Below are positions 32,481 through 39,328 of a DNA stretch of 39,328 nt, piece after piece. The stretch spans positions 136,073 through 175,400 of the forward strand of contig NZ_AYWO01000009.1 in the NCBI RefSeq assembly GCF_000502955.1, in the 5' to 3' direction. The translations under genes and the position numbers were made by a program. Within the stretch, counting starts at the first letter, position 1, and each line of letters starts with the position of its first letter. The notes beneath the pieces were generated by a model. That model made no database searches and had not been told where the DNA came from. It saw only the letters and a list, made by a program, of their open reading frames with translations. Source of the DNA: Mesorhizobium sp. LNHC252B00. Its GTDB lineage: Bacteria > Pseudomonadota > Alphaproteobacteria > Rhizobiales > Rhizobiaceae.

Positions 32481-32690
32481 ATGAAGAAGTTCTTCCTTAC
32501 GCTGACGGGAGCCGCGGTGTTGGCGGGATCCATGGCGGTCATAACGCCGGAGCCGGCAATGGCGCGGCACTGGAGTGGCCACCGGCAGCACGAGGTCTGC
32601 CGCATCGTGGTCAAGAAGAAGATTGTCTGGCGGCACGGCCACAAGAGGGTCATCCGTTACAAAGTCAAGCGCTGCTGGGCGCGCTGGTAG
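32481..32690 (+). CDS. Small cationic secreted protein
   Basis: A 69-residue protein. The first 28 residues are a signal peptide (MKKFFLTLTGAAVLAGSMAV, cleavage at AMA). The mature 41 residues are rich in Lys, Arg, His and Trp, with Cys in VCRIVVKKK and RCWARW. A net charge above +10 is expected. AGGAG stands 11 bases before the ATG. A strong terminator follows, so it is its own transcript. It resembles small periplasmic or antimicrobial-like peptides in general character only. I know no family. Rhizobia often carry several such small basic proteins. Confidence 0.7.
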   Translation: MKKFFLTLTGAAVLAGSMAVITPEPAMARHWSGHRQHEVCRIVVKKKIVWRHGHKRVIRYKVKRCWARW

Positions 32691-32728
32691 GCTCCCGGTT
32701 CGGTCTCAGGCGGCCGACATATCGTTTC

Positions 32729-32758
32729 AAAGCCCGCGGTCTTGGCCGCGGGCTTTTT
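32729..32758 (+). terminator. Rho-independent terminator after the cationic secreted protein
   Basis: AAAGCCCGCGG and CCGCGGGCTTT form an 11-bp stem with a six-base loop, followed by T's. It lies about 40 bases after the stop. Confidence 0.9.
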
Positions 32759-32822
32759 CATTCCGGCTCATGTTCTTATGGACGAGCTTGTTATCGATGG
32801 CGAAACGCGGATGCCCTGATCC

Positions 32823-33011
32823 CTAATGTTTCGATTTCTTCTCCGGCAGGCTTTTGCGCTTCGTCTCGGCGAATTCCTCAAGTTGCTTCTCGCTCATCGA
32901 TTCGTACATTCCCTTGGAAGCGCCCTTGAGTTCGCCCTTCTTCATCTCGCCGCGCTTGGCCGACAAAGCGGCGCCAGCGGCTTTCTGCTGGGCTTTCGAG
33001 GTGGCTGGCAT
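32823..33011 (-). CDS. DUF3008 small protein
   Basis: A 62-residue protein matching DUF3008. The N terminus MPATSKAQQKAAGAAL and the later KKGELKGASKGMYESMSEKQLEEFA are the signature; each is short. The C terminus is rich in Lys. GGGAGAA precedes the ATG at 33011. Some members of the family bind or are near DNA-repair genes, but its role is unknown. It lies downstream of murI on the same strand and may share a transcript. Confidence 0.85.
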   Translation of the reverse strand: MPATSKAQQKAAGAALSAKRGEMKKGELKGASKGMYESMSEKQLEEFAETKRKSLPEKKSKH

Positions 33012-33071
33012 GGCTGATTCTCCCTTCATTGCCTGAGAGAAAACGCGACAAGCCAGCCAATGTTCCGGATA

Positions 33072-33860
33072 TCAGGCGACCGTCAGGCCAAAGCCCTGCA
33101 TGAGCCGGCTGGTAGCGAAGTCCACCTTGCCGGAGGTGAAGACTGCAATGTCGGGCTCACCCACCGGCAGCGGTCCGTCGACCGGTGCAAGCAGCGACAT
33201 GGCGCGGCGGGCGATCGCTTCGGCCGGGTCGATCCAGTCGACCGGCCAGGGTGCGGTCTTGCGCATGCGGTTGGCCAGGAACGGATAGTGCGTGCAGCCG
33301 AGCACGACGATGTCGGTGCGGGCGCCATCCTTCTCGACAAAGCATGGTGCGATCTCCTGACGCACGATCTCCTCATCGACGAACCCCTCGCGCATGTAAA
33401 TCTCGGCCAGCGGGGCGAGCCGGTCCGAGCCGACGAGCCGCACATGGCATTTCTGCGCCCATTTGCCGATCAGGTCGCGCGTGTATTGACGCTTGACCGT
33501 GCCGGGCGTCGCCAGCACCGAGACCAGCCCGGAGCGCGTGCGCTCCGCCGCCGGCTTGATCGCCGGCACCGTGCCGACAAAGGGATGGCCCGGGAATTTC
33601 GCGCGCAGCGCATCGATCACCAGCGTCGACGCGGTGTTGCAGGGGATGACCGAAATCTCGGGCCGAAATTTTTCCAACAGCGCGCCGAACAGGCCAAGGA
33701 TATGGGCGTTGAGGGCCGGTTCCTCCCAGGCGCCATAGGGAAACGCGGCGTCATCGGCGACATACACGAAGCGGCGATCGGGCATCAGCACGCGCGCTTC
33801 GCGCAGCACGGTGAGCCCGCCGATGCCCGAATCGAACATCAGGATCGGCCGCTCAGTCAT
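33072..33860 (-). CDS. murI: Glutamate racemase
   Basis: A 262-residue MurI that interconverts L- and D-glutamate for peptidoglycan. The two catalytic cysteines are Cys74 in VIPCNTAST and Cys189 in [11 protein letters not shown]. The N terminus [13 protein letters not shown] with the first Ser is typical, as is DDAAFPYG. It overlaps trmJ by eight bases and follows it in an operon. The length is average for the family. Confidence 0.96.
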   Translation of the reverse strand: MTERPILMFDSGIGGLTVLREARVLMPDRRFVYVADDAAFPYGAWEEPALNAHILGLFGALLEKFRPEISVIPCNTASTLVIDALRAKFPGHPFVGTVPAIKPAAERTRSGLVSVLATPGTVKRQYTRDLIGKWAQKCHVRLVGSDRLAPLAEIYMREGFVDEEIVRQEIAPCFVEKDGARTDIVVLGCTHYPFLANRMRKTAPWPVDWIDPAEAIARRAMSLLAPVDGPLPVGEPDIAVFTSGKVDFATSRLMQGFGLTVA

Positions 33861-34767
33861 TGTCGGAGCCCTTTCCGCCGAATGGCGTTATGTCGTCGTC
33901 CTTGACGGTGTCGGCAAGGCTATTGCCTTCCGCCTTGCGGGCACGTGCGGCGGCCGCGGGCAACCGCCTTGGATCGTCGCCCGGGGAACCATCGCCGCGC
34001 GGCATCGCCGGCGAAAACCGGTCGAGCGACGAGATGATGCCGCGCAGCACCTTGAGCTCCGGTTCGGCAAATCCGGGGCGCGTCAGTACGGCGCGCAGAT
34101 TGTCGACCATCTTCGGCTTCTTCGGGGCCGGCCGGAAATAGCCGCGCGCTTCCAAGGCACCTTCGAGATAGGCGAACAGCCCGTGCAGTTCTTCCTTGCT
34201 TGCCGGCTTCATATCCGGGCCGGAAAAATTGGTCTTGGTCTCGTCCTCGAGGCCGGACTTCATCCATTCGTAGGACATCAGCAGCGCGGCCTGGGCGATG
34301 TTGAGCGAGGAGAAATCGGGATCGACCGGAAAGGTGACGATCTCGTCGGCTAGGCCAACCTCGTCATTGTAGAGGCCGAAGCGCTCGCGTCCGAACAGGA
34401 TGCCGGTGCGCTGCCCCATTGCGTGACGGGCCCGAAGCATCCTGCCCGCTTCCACCGGACCCCGCACGGATTTGAAGCCGTCTCGCTGCCTGGCCGTGGT
34501 GGCAAAAACGAAGTTCAAATCGGCGAGCGCCGAGGCCAGATCGTCGAAGACGGTGACTGCGTCTATGACATGATCGGCGCGGCTGGCCGCCGCGCGTGCC
34601 TTCTCGCTCGGCCAGCCGTCACGCGGGTTAACTAGGCGCAGCTCGATCAAGCCGAAATTGGCCATGGCGCGAGCGACCATGCCGATGTTCTCGCCGAGCT
34701 GCGGCTCGACGAGGATGATCGCCGGGCCGGTGGTCACGAGGCCGCGCTGAAAGTCCGTTCCTGCCAT
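33853..34767 (-). CDS. trmJ: tRNA/rRNA methyltransferase TrmJ-like (SPOUT)
   Basis: A 304-residue SPOUT-class RNA methyltransferase. [19 protein letters not shown] and [16 protein letters not shown] (in parts: [13 protein letters not shown] and VGLADEIV) are the SAM-knot motifs, with [12 protein letters not shown] at the end of the domain. Beyond residue 190 lies a variable C-terminal extension, acidic at its end, which TrmJ proteins have. E. coli TrmJ makes Cm32/Um32 in tRNA; an rRNA target is possible. GGAAC precedes the ATG. It is the first gene of the pair with murI. Confidence 0.9.
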   Translation of the reverse strand: MAGTDFQRGLVTTGPAIILVEPQLGENIGMVARAMANFGLIELRLVNPRDGWPSEKARAAASRADHVIDAVTVFDDLASALADLNFVFATTARQRDGFKSVRGPVEAGRMLRARHAMGQRTGILFGRERFGLYNDEVGLADEIVTFPVDPDFSSLNIAQAALLMSYEWMKSGLEDETKTNFSGPDMKPASKEELHGLFAYLEGALEARGYFRPAPKKPKMVDNLRAVLTRPGFAEPELKVLRGIISSLDRFSPAMPRGDGSPGDDPRRLPAAAARARKAEGNSLADTVKDDDITPFGGKGSDND

Positions 34768-35371
34768 GTGTTCCAGATGATTGCGCTACGAAGTCTCCGC
34801 GTCCTGCCATATCGATACGGCTTTTTGAAGAGCGGTCGGTCGCCCGACTGAGAAATTGCTGTAGCGCGTACCTGCCGCTTCCCTTGGTTGCGTTAAGAAA
34901 TCCGATGGTCGCACTCTTGATGCACTCGACCGTCGGGCTCGCGAAAGTCGCCACACGTGTCTGGGCAAGCCAGTCGTCGCACGGCGTATGAAAAAATGAC
35001 GAGACTGGCTCCTCGGTGTTTATAACGGAATAAATCCGATCTCATTTACTGCCTTGTCCCACCAACCCGCATCCCAAATCGCCGACAGATGTACCGTCTC
35101 ATGCTCGCTGCCGGCATCGACGATGTTTTGCATTCTTAGAAATCATCTACGATCAGGGTGCATATTTGTTTACGATGACGCAGCGCGTCACTGGAAAATT
35201 AGATTAGAACACTATAATATCCGACCCGCTTGGGGTTCAATGTGTATCGACGAATGGTATTTGGAAGGCGGAGTGCGCCTTGCATACTCCCGTCATTTTA
35301 TCTGCGCCCCAGCATTTCGACACGGGTTTCAGCGGCCGACGAGGGCGTTGGCCATAATCTAGGAGGGGCAA
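34768..35371. other. Gene-poor, AT-richer gap
   Basis: Six hundred bases between trmJ and the beta-helix gene without a gene I can support. The section from about 34980 to 35240 is richer in A and T than its neighbours. The palindrome TGACGC-AGC-GCGTCA (35176-35190) and a TATAAT at 35213-35218 are the only marked signals. Short open frames on both strands show no family traits. Confidence 0.6.
35176..35218 (+). promoter_or_regulatory. Candidate promoter with operator for the beta-helix gene
   Basis: A consensus TATAAT at 35213-35218 lies 154 bases before the ATG. A perfect 15-bp palindrome TGACGCAGCGCGTCA (35176-35190) covers the -35 place, which has no good match to TTGACA. That layout suggests an activator site. 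The factor is unknown. Confidence 0.4.
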
Positions 35372-36349
35372 ATGAAATTGGTACGGTTTTTCCTTTCACT
35401 CGCTGTGTTGTTTGTGGCGTCAGTTTTCCTGATCGCGCCAGCTTCCGCGCAGGCGACACGGACGTGGGTTTCCGGTGTTGGTGACGACGCCAATCCTTGC
35501 AGCAGAACGGCGCCTTGCAAGACCTTTGCCGGTGCTATCTCGAAGACGGCGACGAGCGGCGAGATCAATTGTCTCGACCCGGGCGGCTTCGGCACGGTCA
35601 CCATCACCAAATCCATCACCATCGACTGCAAGACGACTGAAGGTGGTGTGCTCTCCTCCCTTGTAAACGGCGTCGTCGTCAACACGCCTGCCGGCTCCGT
35701 GGTGCATCTTCGCGGCCTTGATATAGACGGCGCAGGCAACGGCTTGGACGGAGTGCGTATGATTGGCCAAGGCCAACTGCATATTGAGGATTCCAACATA
35801 GAGAGGGTAACCAGCAACGGCGTCGAATTTCTCGCCAACGGGAACAGCGAACTCTACATAAGCAACACTCGGATAGCCGAGGCAGGCGCTGAAGGTGTTC
35901 TCATCAAAACGTCTGGGGCCATTGGAATTAATGCCATCCTTTCGAAGGTGGAAATTACCAACAGCGGCAGCGGCATTCTTGTCGACGGCACCGGCAACAC
36001 CCTTGCCATGAACATGACGCTGACCAACAGCCTGGTCAGCGGCAACACCGGCAACGGGGTGACGGTCAAATCCGTCGCCGCGGCATCGTCGGTGCGTGCG
36101 ACGATTGTCGGCACCACAATCAGCGCCAATGCCGGCGTCGGCGTCAACGCGAACGGTGCCGCGGCCAGCGGCAGCGGAAGCGCCATCGCCTTTCTCGGCG
36201 GATCGGCGGTGTTCGGCAATGTCACCGGGGTCAGCAACACCGGTAGCGGCGCTGTCCAGTCGTTCAAGAACAACATGATCTCCGGCAACATAACCGACGG
36301 CACGCCGATCACGGCATTCCCGGGCCCGGGCGGGACACCGTTGCAATAA
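35372..36349 (+). CDS. Secreted right-handed beta-helix protein
   Basis: A 325-residue exported protein. The signal peptide runs to about residue 26 (cleavage at ASA-Q). A first domain [20 protein letters not shown] and [20 protein letters not shown] contains four Cys, probably in disulfides. From about residue 95 to 300 comes a parallel beta-helix of repeated turns ([48 protein letters not shown]) rich in Asn and Gly. The end PGPGGTPLQ is a family trait I recall from rhizobial relatives. GGAGG precedes the ATG. It may be an outer-surface or carbohydrate-binding protein; no catalytic residues can be seen. Confidence 0.85.
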   Translation: MKLVRFFLSLAVLFVASVFLIAPASAQATRTWVSGVGDDANPCSRTAPCKTFAGAISKTATSGEINCLDPGGFGTVTITKSITIDCKTTEGGVLSSLVNGVVVNTPAGSVVHLRGLDIDGAGNGLDGVRMIGQGQLHIEDSNIERVTSNGVEFLANGNSELYISNTRIAEAGAEGVLIKTSGAIGINAILSKVEITNSGSGILVDGTGNTLAMNMTLTNSLVSGNTGNGVTVKSVAAASSVRATIVGTTISANAGVGVNANGAAASGSGSAIAFLGGSAVFGNVTGVSNTGSGAVQSFKNNMISGNITDGTPITAFPGPGGTPLQ

Positions 36350-36382
36350 GCCCTGTCGTCTCCGCAGCAGCACGAAACAAAG

Positions 36383-36430
36383 GCGATGCCGGCTGCCTCT
36401 CAAGAGGTGGTGCCGGCATCGCTTTTTTTT
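36383..36430 (+). terminator. Strong Rho-independent terminator after the beta-helix gene
   Basis: GCGATGCCGGC (36383-36393) and GCCGGCATCGC (36412-36422) form an 11-bp stem with a further CCTCT/AGAGG stem inside, followed by eight T's. It isolates the gene from icd. Confidence 0.93.
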
Positions 36431-36564
36431 CCCGCTTGCTACAGCAGCAGCCTGTGTCTTCGGCTGCCCCGTTTGCACCGCTCGGATCGCTTTGCTATAG
36501 GCGAGGTCCCTGTCCCGGCGGGGCCGACCGCAATCAATCAACATTCGAACGAGGCATTTTTTCC

Positions 36565-37776
36565 ATGGCGAAGATCAAGGTGGCGAACCCGGTCGTCGAG
36601 CTCGACGGCGACGAGATGACCCGCATCATCTGGCAGTTCATCAAGGACAAGCTGATCCACCCTTATCTCGACCTCAACCTCGAATATTATGACCTCGGCG
36701 TCGAGCATCGCGACGCGACCAACGACCAGGTGACTATCGATTCGGCCAACGCCATCAAGAAATACGGCGTCGGCGTGAAGTGCGCGACCATCACCCCCGA
36801 CGAGCAGCGCGTCGAGGAATTCAAGCTGAAGAAGATGTGGAAGTCGCCGAACGGCACCATCCGCAACATCCTCGGCGGCACGATCTTCCGCGAGCCGATC
36901 ATCATGAAGAACGTGCCGCGCCTGGTCCCCGGCTGGACCAAGCCGATCATCGTCGGCCGCCACGCCTTCGGCGACCAGTACCGCGCCACCGATTTCCGCT
37001 TTCCCGGCAAGGGCAAGCTGACGATCAAGTTCGTCGGCGAGGACGGCAACGTGATCGAGCACGATGTCTACGACGCGCCCGGCGCCGGCGTCGCCATGGC
37101 GATGTACAATCTCGACGACTCGATCCGCGAATTCGCCCGCGCCTCGCTGAACTACGGCCTGCTGCGCAACTATCCGGTCTTTCTGTCGACCAAGAACACC
37201 ATCCTCAAGGCCTATGACGGCCGCTTCAAGGACATTTTCCAGGAAGTCTACGAGGCCGAATTCGAAGCCGAGTTCAAGTCGAAGAAGCTGTGGTACGAGC
37301 ACCGGCTGATCGACGACATGGTGGCTTCCAGCCTGAAATGGTCGGGCGGCTATGTCTGGGCCTGCAAGAACTATGACGGTGACGTCCAGTCCGACACGGT
37401 GGCGCAGGGTTTTGGATCGCTTGGCCTGATGACTTCGGTGCTGATGACGCCAGACGGCAAGACGGTGGAAGCCGAAGCCGCGCACGGCACCGTCACCCGC
37501 CACTATCGCCAGCACCAGAAGGGCGAGGAAACCTCGACCAATTCGATCGCCTCGATCTTCGCCTGGACGCGCGGGCTCGCCCACCGCGCCAAGCTCGACG
37601 ACAATGCAGAGCTGAAACGCTTTGCCGAGACGCTGGAAAGGGTCTGCATCCAGACCGTCGAATCCGGCTTCATGACCAAGGACTTGTCGCTGCTGATCGG
37701 CCCCGACCAGCCCTGGCTTTCGACCACCGGCTTCCTCGACAAGATCGACGAGAACCTGCAGAAGGCGATGGCCTGA
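36565..37776 (+). CDS. icd: NADP-dependent isocitrate dehydrogenase
   Basis: A 403-residue isocitrate dehydrogenase of the eukaryote-like NADP class common in alphaproteobacteria. It oxidises isocitrate to 2-oxoglutarate in the TCA cycle. The substrate-binding segment [15 protein letters not shown] (Ser94) and the metal-binding YDGDVQSD region (Asp residues around 270) are present. [17 protein letters not shown] is the NADP-binding motif, with the Arg and His that select NADP. The open frame reaches upstream, but the ATG at 36565 with GAGG is the family start. Cytosolic homodimer. Confidence 0.96.
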   Translation: MAKIKVANPVVELDGDEMTRIIWQFIKDKLIHPYLDLNLEYYDLGVEHRDATNDQVTIDSANAIKKYGVGVKCATITPDEQRVEEFKLKKMWKSPNGTIRNILGGTIFREPIIMKNVPRLVPGWTKPIIVGRHAFGDQYRATDFRFPGKGKLTIKFVGEDGNVIEHDVYDAPGAGVAMAMYNLDDSIREFARASLNYGLLRNYPVFLSTKNTILKAYDGRFKDIFQEVYEAEFEAEFKSKKLWYEHRLIDDMVASSLKWSGGYVWACKNYDGDVQSDTVAQGFGSLGLMTSVLMTPDGKTVEAEAAHGTVTRHYRQHQKGEETSTNSIASIFAWTRGLAHRAKLDDNAELKRFAETLERVCIQTVESGFMTKDLSLLIGPDQPWLSTTGFLDKIDENLQKAMA

Positions 37777-37801
37777 CCTCTCGAGGTTCGGGAGGGCCAG
37801 C

Positions 37802-38408
37802 ATGGGCAAGCCCATCGTCTACGGGGCGAATTACAGCGTCTATGTGCGCATTGTCCGCCTCGTGCTCACGGAAAAAGGCATCGACTACGAGCTTGTGCCG
37901 GTCGATGTCTTTGCCGTCGAGGGTATTCCCGCCTGGTATTTCGAGCACCACCCGTTCGCCCGCATCCCGGCTTTCGAGCATGATGGGTTTCGGCTGTTCG
38001 AGACGAGCGCTATTGCCAGATATATCGACGCTTCAGCCGGCGGGACTCCGCGTCCGCGCAACGATGAACCAGATCCTCGGCATGCTCGACGCTTATGCGT
38101 ACAGATCCATGGTCTGGGAGGTCGCCGTCGAGCGGCTGGAGAAAGTAGCCCCCGACGAGGCGCTGATCGCTAGCGGGATTTCGCAGGCAAGCAAGGCGCT
38201 TCAGACGCTTTCCTCGCTGAACGCGCCAGGGCCGTGGCTGCTGGGCGACCAGCTGACCCTGGCCGATCTGCATGCGGCGCCGATCATCGGTTATTTCGTC
38301 AAGGTCACCGAAGGGCAAAGCCTGCTCGCTGAATTTCCGACGATCCAAGCTTGGTGGGAGCGGATTTCAGCGCGGGCGAGCTTTGCCAGAACCGAAAAGA
38401 CCGAGTGA
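37802..38408 (+). pseudogene. Glutathione S-transferase, frameshifted
   Basis: The N-terminal domain (MGKPIVYGANYSVYVRIVR to SAIARYIDASAG) is in one frame. The C-terminal domain (LQPAGLRVRATMNQIL to ARASFARTEKTE) is in the next frame. Normal GSTs of this type have some seven more residues at this joint (RYIDEAF-, then LQPAD), so a deletion of about 20 bases near 38030 is the likely cause. The first frame ends at 38173 after a nonsense tail. Both domains look otherwise well kept, so decay is recent, or it is a sequence error. It follows icd by 25 bases. Confidence 0.8.
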
Positions 38409-38667
38409 TCTGCGGTTTCGCCGTACTTATGTGGCGCTAGTGCCGTCCCTCACTGCCCTGCCGGGCATTTCTCCCCGTAAACGGAGAAAGTGGCTGGCCG
38501 CGATCTCTGCGGCTACCCTTCAACACTGGCAATTAGCGAAATCGTGCGCGAAAGCGCCCTTCTCTCCGTTCACGGCAGGGCTATCGCATATGGATTCTTG
38601 CGAAGAAGAACCCCACCCTAACCCTCCCCACAAGGGGGAGGGAACGCTGCCGCGTGCCTTTAATTCT
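38409..38667. repeat. Intergenic repeats before the IS256-family element
   Basis: A gap of about 260 bases without a gene. It contains CCCTCCCC/GGGGAGGG (38622-38642), part of a C-rich repeat, and TTTCTCC...GGAGAAA (38468-38490). CTGCCGGGC and GCCCGGCAG-like bits elsewhere suggest a larger inverted repeat (CCCTGCC at 38456, GGCAGGG at 38575). It fits the mobile palindromic repeats of rhizobia. Confidence 0.55.
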
Positions 38668-39328
38668 GATAGTGTCCTGAAGGTTCTGCAAAAAGTTTTG
38701 GAGAGAGAACGGTCGTCGCGCTGAGGCGAAAGCGGCCATGGCACGCTGGTGACGTTACGATCACCGATTCCCGTGGAAGGGGAAGTGCCATGACCAATCG
38801 AGAAGTTAGACTGAGCAGAGGCGAGTTGAAAGCGTTGCTGTTGTCGGATGAGGACGGCTTTCGCCAGGCATTGCAGACTGTCGTGCAGGAGGTTCTTGAA
38901 GCCGAGATGACGGAGGCGATCGGGGCCGAGAAAGGGGAGCGGACGGCAGAGCGGACGAGTTACCGGTCCGGCTATTACGAGCGCAAGCTGGTGACGCGGG
39001 TCGGGGTGCTGGAGCTTCGCGTTCCGCAGGATCGGGCTGGCCGGTTCTCGACGGAGTTGTTTGAGCGCTACCAGCGCTCGGAGAAGGCATTGGTGTCGGC
39101 GCTGGTCGAGATGTACGTGCAGGGCGTCTCGACCCGCAAGGTGAAGGCGGTGACGGAGGAATTGTGCGGCCACTCCTTCTCGGCCTCGACGGTGAGCGAG
39201 GCGACGATGCGGCTGGATGAGGCGCTCAAGGCGTTCTTCACGCAGCGGCTCGCGGAAAGCTATCCGTATCTCATTTTGGACGCGCGCTACGAGCGGGCTC
39301 GCGAGGCGGGCGTGATCGCCAGCCAGGC
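38668..39328 (+). mobile_element. IS256-family element, left part only
   Basis: The left end is estimated near 38668 (GATAGTGTCCTGAAGG), about 120 bases before the transposase start. The right end is outside the window, so the terminal repeats cannot be compared. Confidence 0.65.
38790..39328 (+). CDS. IS256-family transposase, cut by window end
   Basis: The first 179 residues of an IS256/MULE-type transposase. It begins MTNREVRLSRGELKALLL with GGGGAAG upstream. The typical N-terminal DNA-binding segment is present (AERTSYRSGYYERKLVTRVG, then LELRVPQDRAGRFST), and VSALVEMYVQGVSTRKVKAV follows. The first catalytic Asp is in YLILDARYER at about residue 166. The frame runs open to the window end, so activity cannot be judged. 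It lies about 380 bases from the frameshifted GST. Confidence 0.93.
   Translation, partial: MTNREVRLSRGELKALLLSDEDGFRQALQTVVQEVLEAEMTEAIGAEKGERTAERTSYRSGYYERKLVTRVGVLELRVPQDRAGRFSTELFERYQRSEKALVSALVEMYVQGVSTRKVKAVTEELCGHSFSASTVSEATMRLDEALKAFFTQRLAESYPYLILDARYERAREAGVIASQ

Noticed and set aside
35054..35362. A 102-codon frame in the gap before the beta-helix gene
   Set aside because: It covers the candidate promoter and palindrome, has no SD and no family trait.
35420..36544. A 374-codon minus-strand open frame
   Set aside because: It lies opposite the beta-helix gene, which has a signal peptide, good SD and terminator.
36538..37815. A 425-codon minus-strand open frame
   Set aside because: It lies opposite icd and has no recognisable domain.

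Overview
This looks like a chromosomal segment of a GC-rich alphaproteobacterium of the order Hyphomicrobiales (Rhizobiales), most likely Mesorhizobium or a close relative. The reasons are the gene neighbourhood (purC-purS-purQ, purL, bolA/grxD, rpsD, murI, trmJ, NADP-type icd), the F1Fo-ATPase zeta/DUF1476 protein, a DUF1127 protein, split XdhC genes, and several intergenic palindromic repeats of the kind scattered through rhizobial genomes. The genus is inferred from gene content and protein style; no database search was run.

Layout. (1) About 280-5779, minus strand: a compact molybdenum-hydroxylase maturation operon (flavin reductase, MoxR/CoxD-type ATPase, CoxE-type VWA protein, two half-size XdhC proteins, MPT-binding/MocA-type nucleotidyltransferase). 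No hydroxylase structural subunit is in the window. (2) 5961-8059, plus: a periplasmic ligand-binding protein and a P1/S58 (DmpA/NylC-like) N-terminal-nucleophile hydrolase, translationally coupled. (3) 8074-11059: DUF2171, DUF2259 and membrane proteins, then purB. (4) 11068-15691: a metallophosphoesterase remnant, a divergent VOC/RBBP9-hydrolase pair, an acyltransferase, an HpaI-type aldolase and the zeta subunit. (5) 15968-17987: the purC-purS-orf-purQ operon; purL follows at 23251. Between them lie a GST, a lipoprotein, an IS110-family element, a Pr6Pr-like membrane protein, and a divergent DUF1127/MocR pair. (6) 25490-29531: a membrane protein whose apparent start lies in a repeat, bolA, a methyltransferase, grxD, a Bcr/CflA-type MFS exporter and a secreted protein. 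(7) 29615-34767, mainly minus: an inositol-monophosphatase family protein, ttcA, rpsD with a long structured leader, a DUF3008 protein, and murI/trmJ; a tiny cationic secreted protein is on the plus strand. (8) 34768-39328: an AT-richer gene-poor gap, a secreted beta-helix protein, icd, a frameshifted GST, and an IS256-family transposase cut by the window end.

How the genes work together. PurB, C, S, Q and L supply most of the middle of de novo purine synthesis. BolA and the CGFS glutaredoxin are the usual iron-sulfur trafficking partners. The minus-strand Cox/Xdh accessory genes together would build and insert a modified molybdenum cofactor into a hydroxylase encoded elsewhere. No CRISPR array, rRNA or tRNA gene was recognised.

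The most interesting leads are: the three-hairpin leader and near-consensus promoter of rpsD; the XdhC protein split by one in-frame TGA; a 14-bp element repeated at the same distance before two starts of the maturation operon; the structured non-coding tail of the IS110 element (candidate bridge RNA) with an altered DEDD tetrad; and repeats that supply coding ends of genes.
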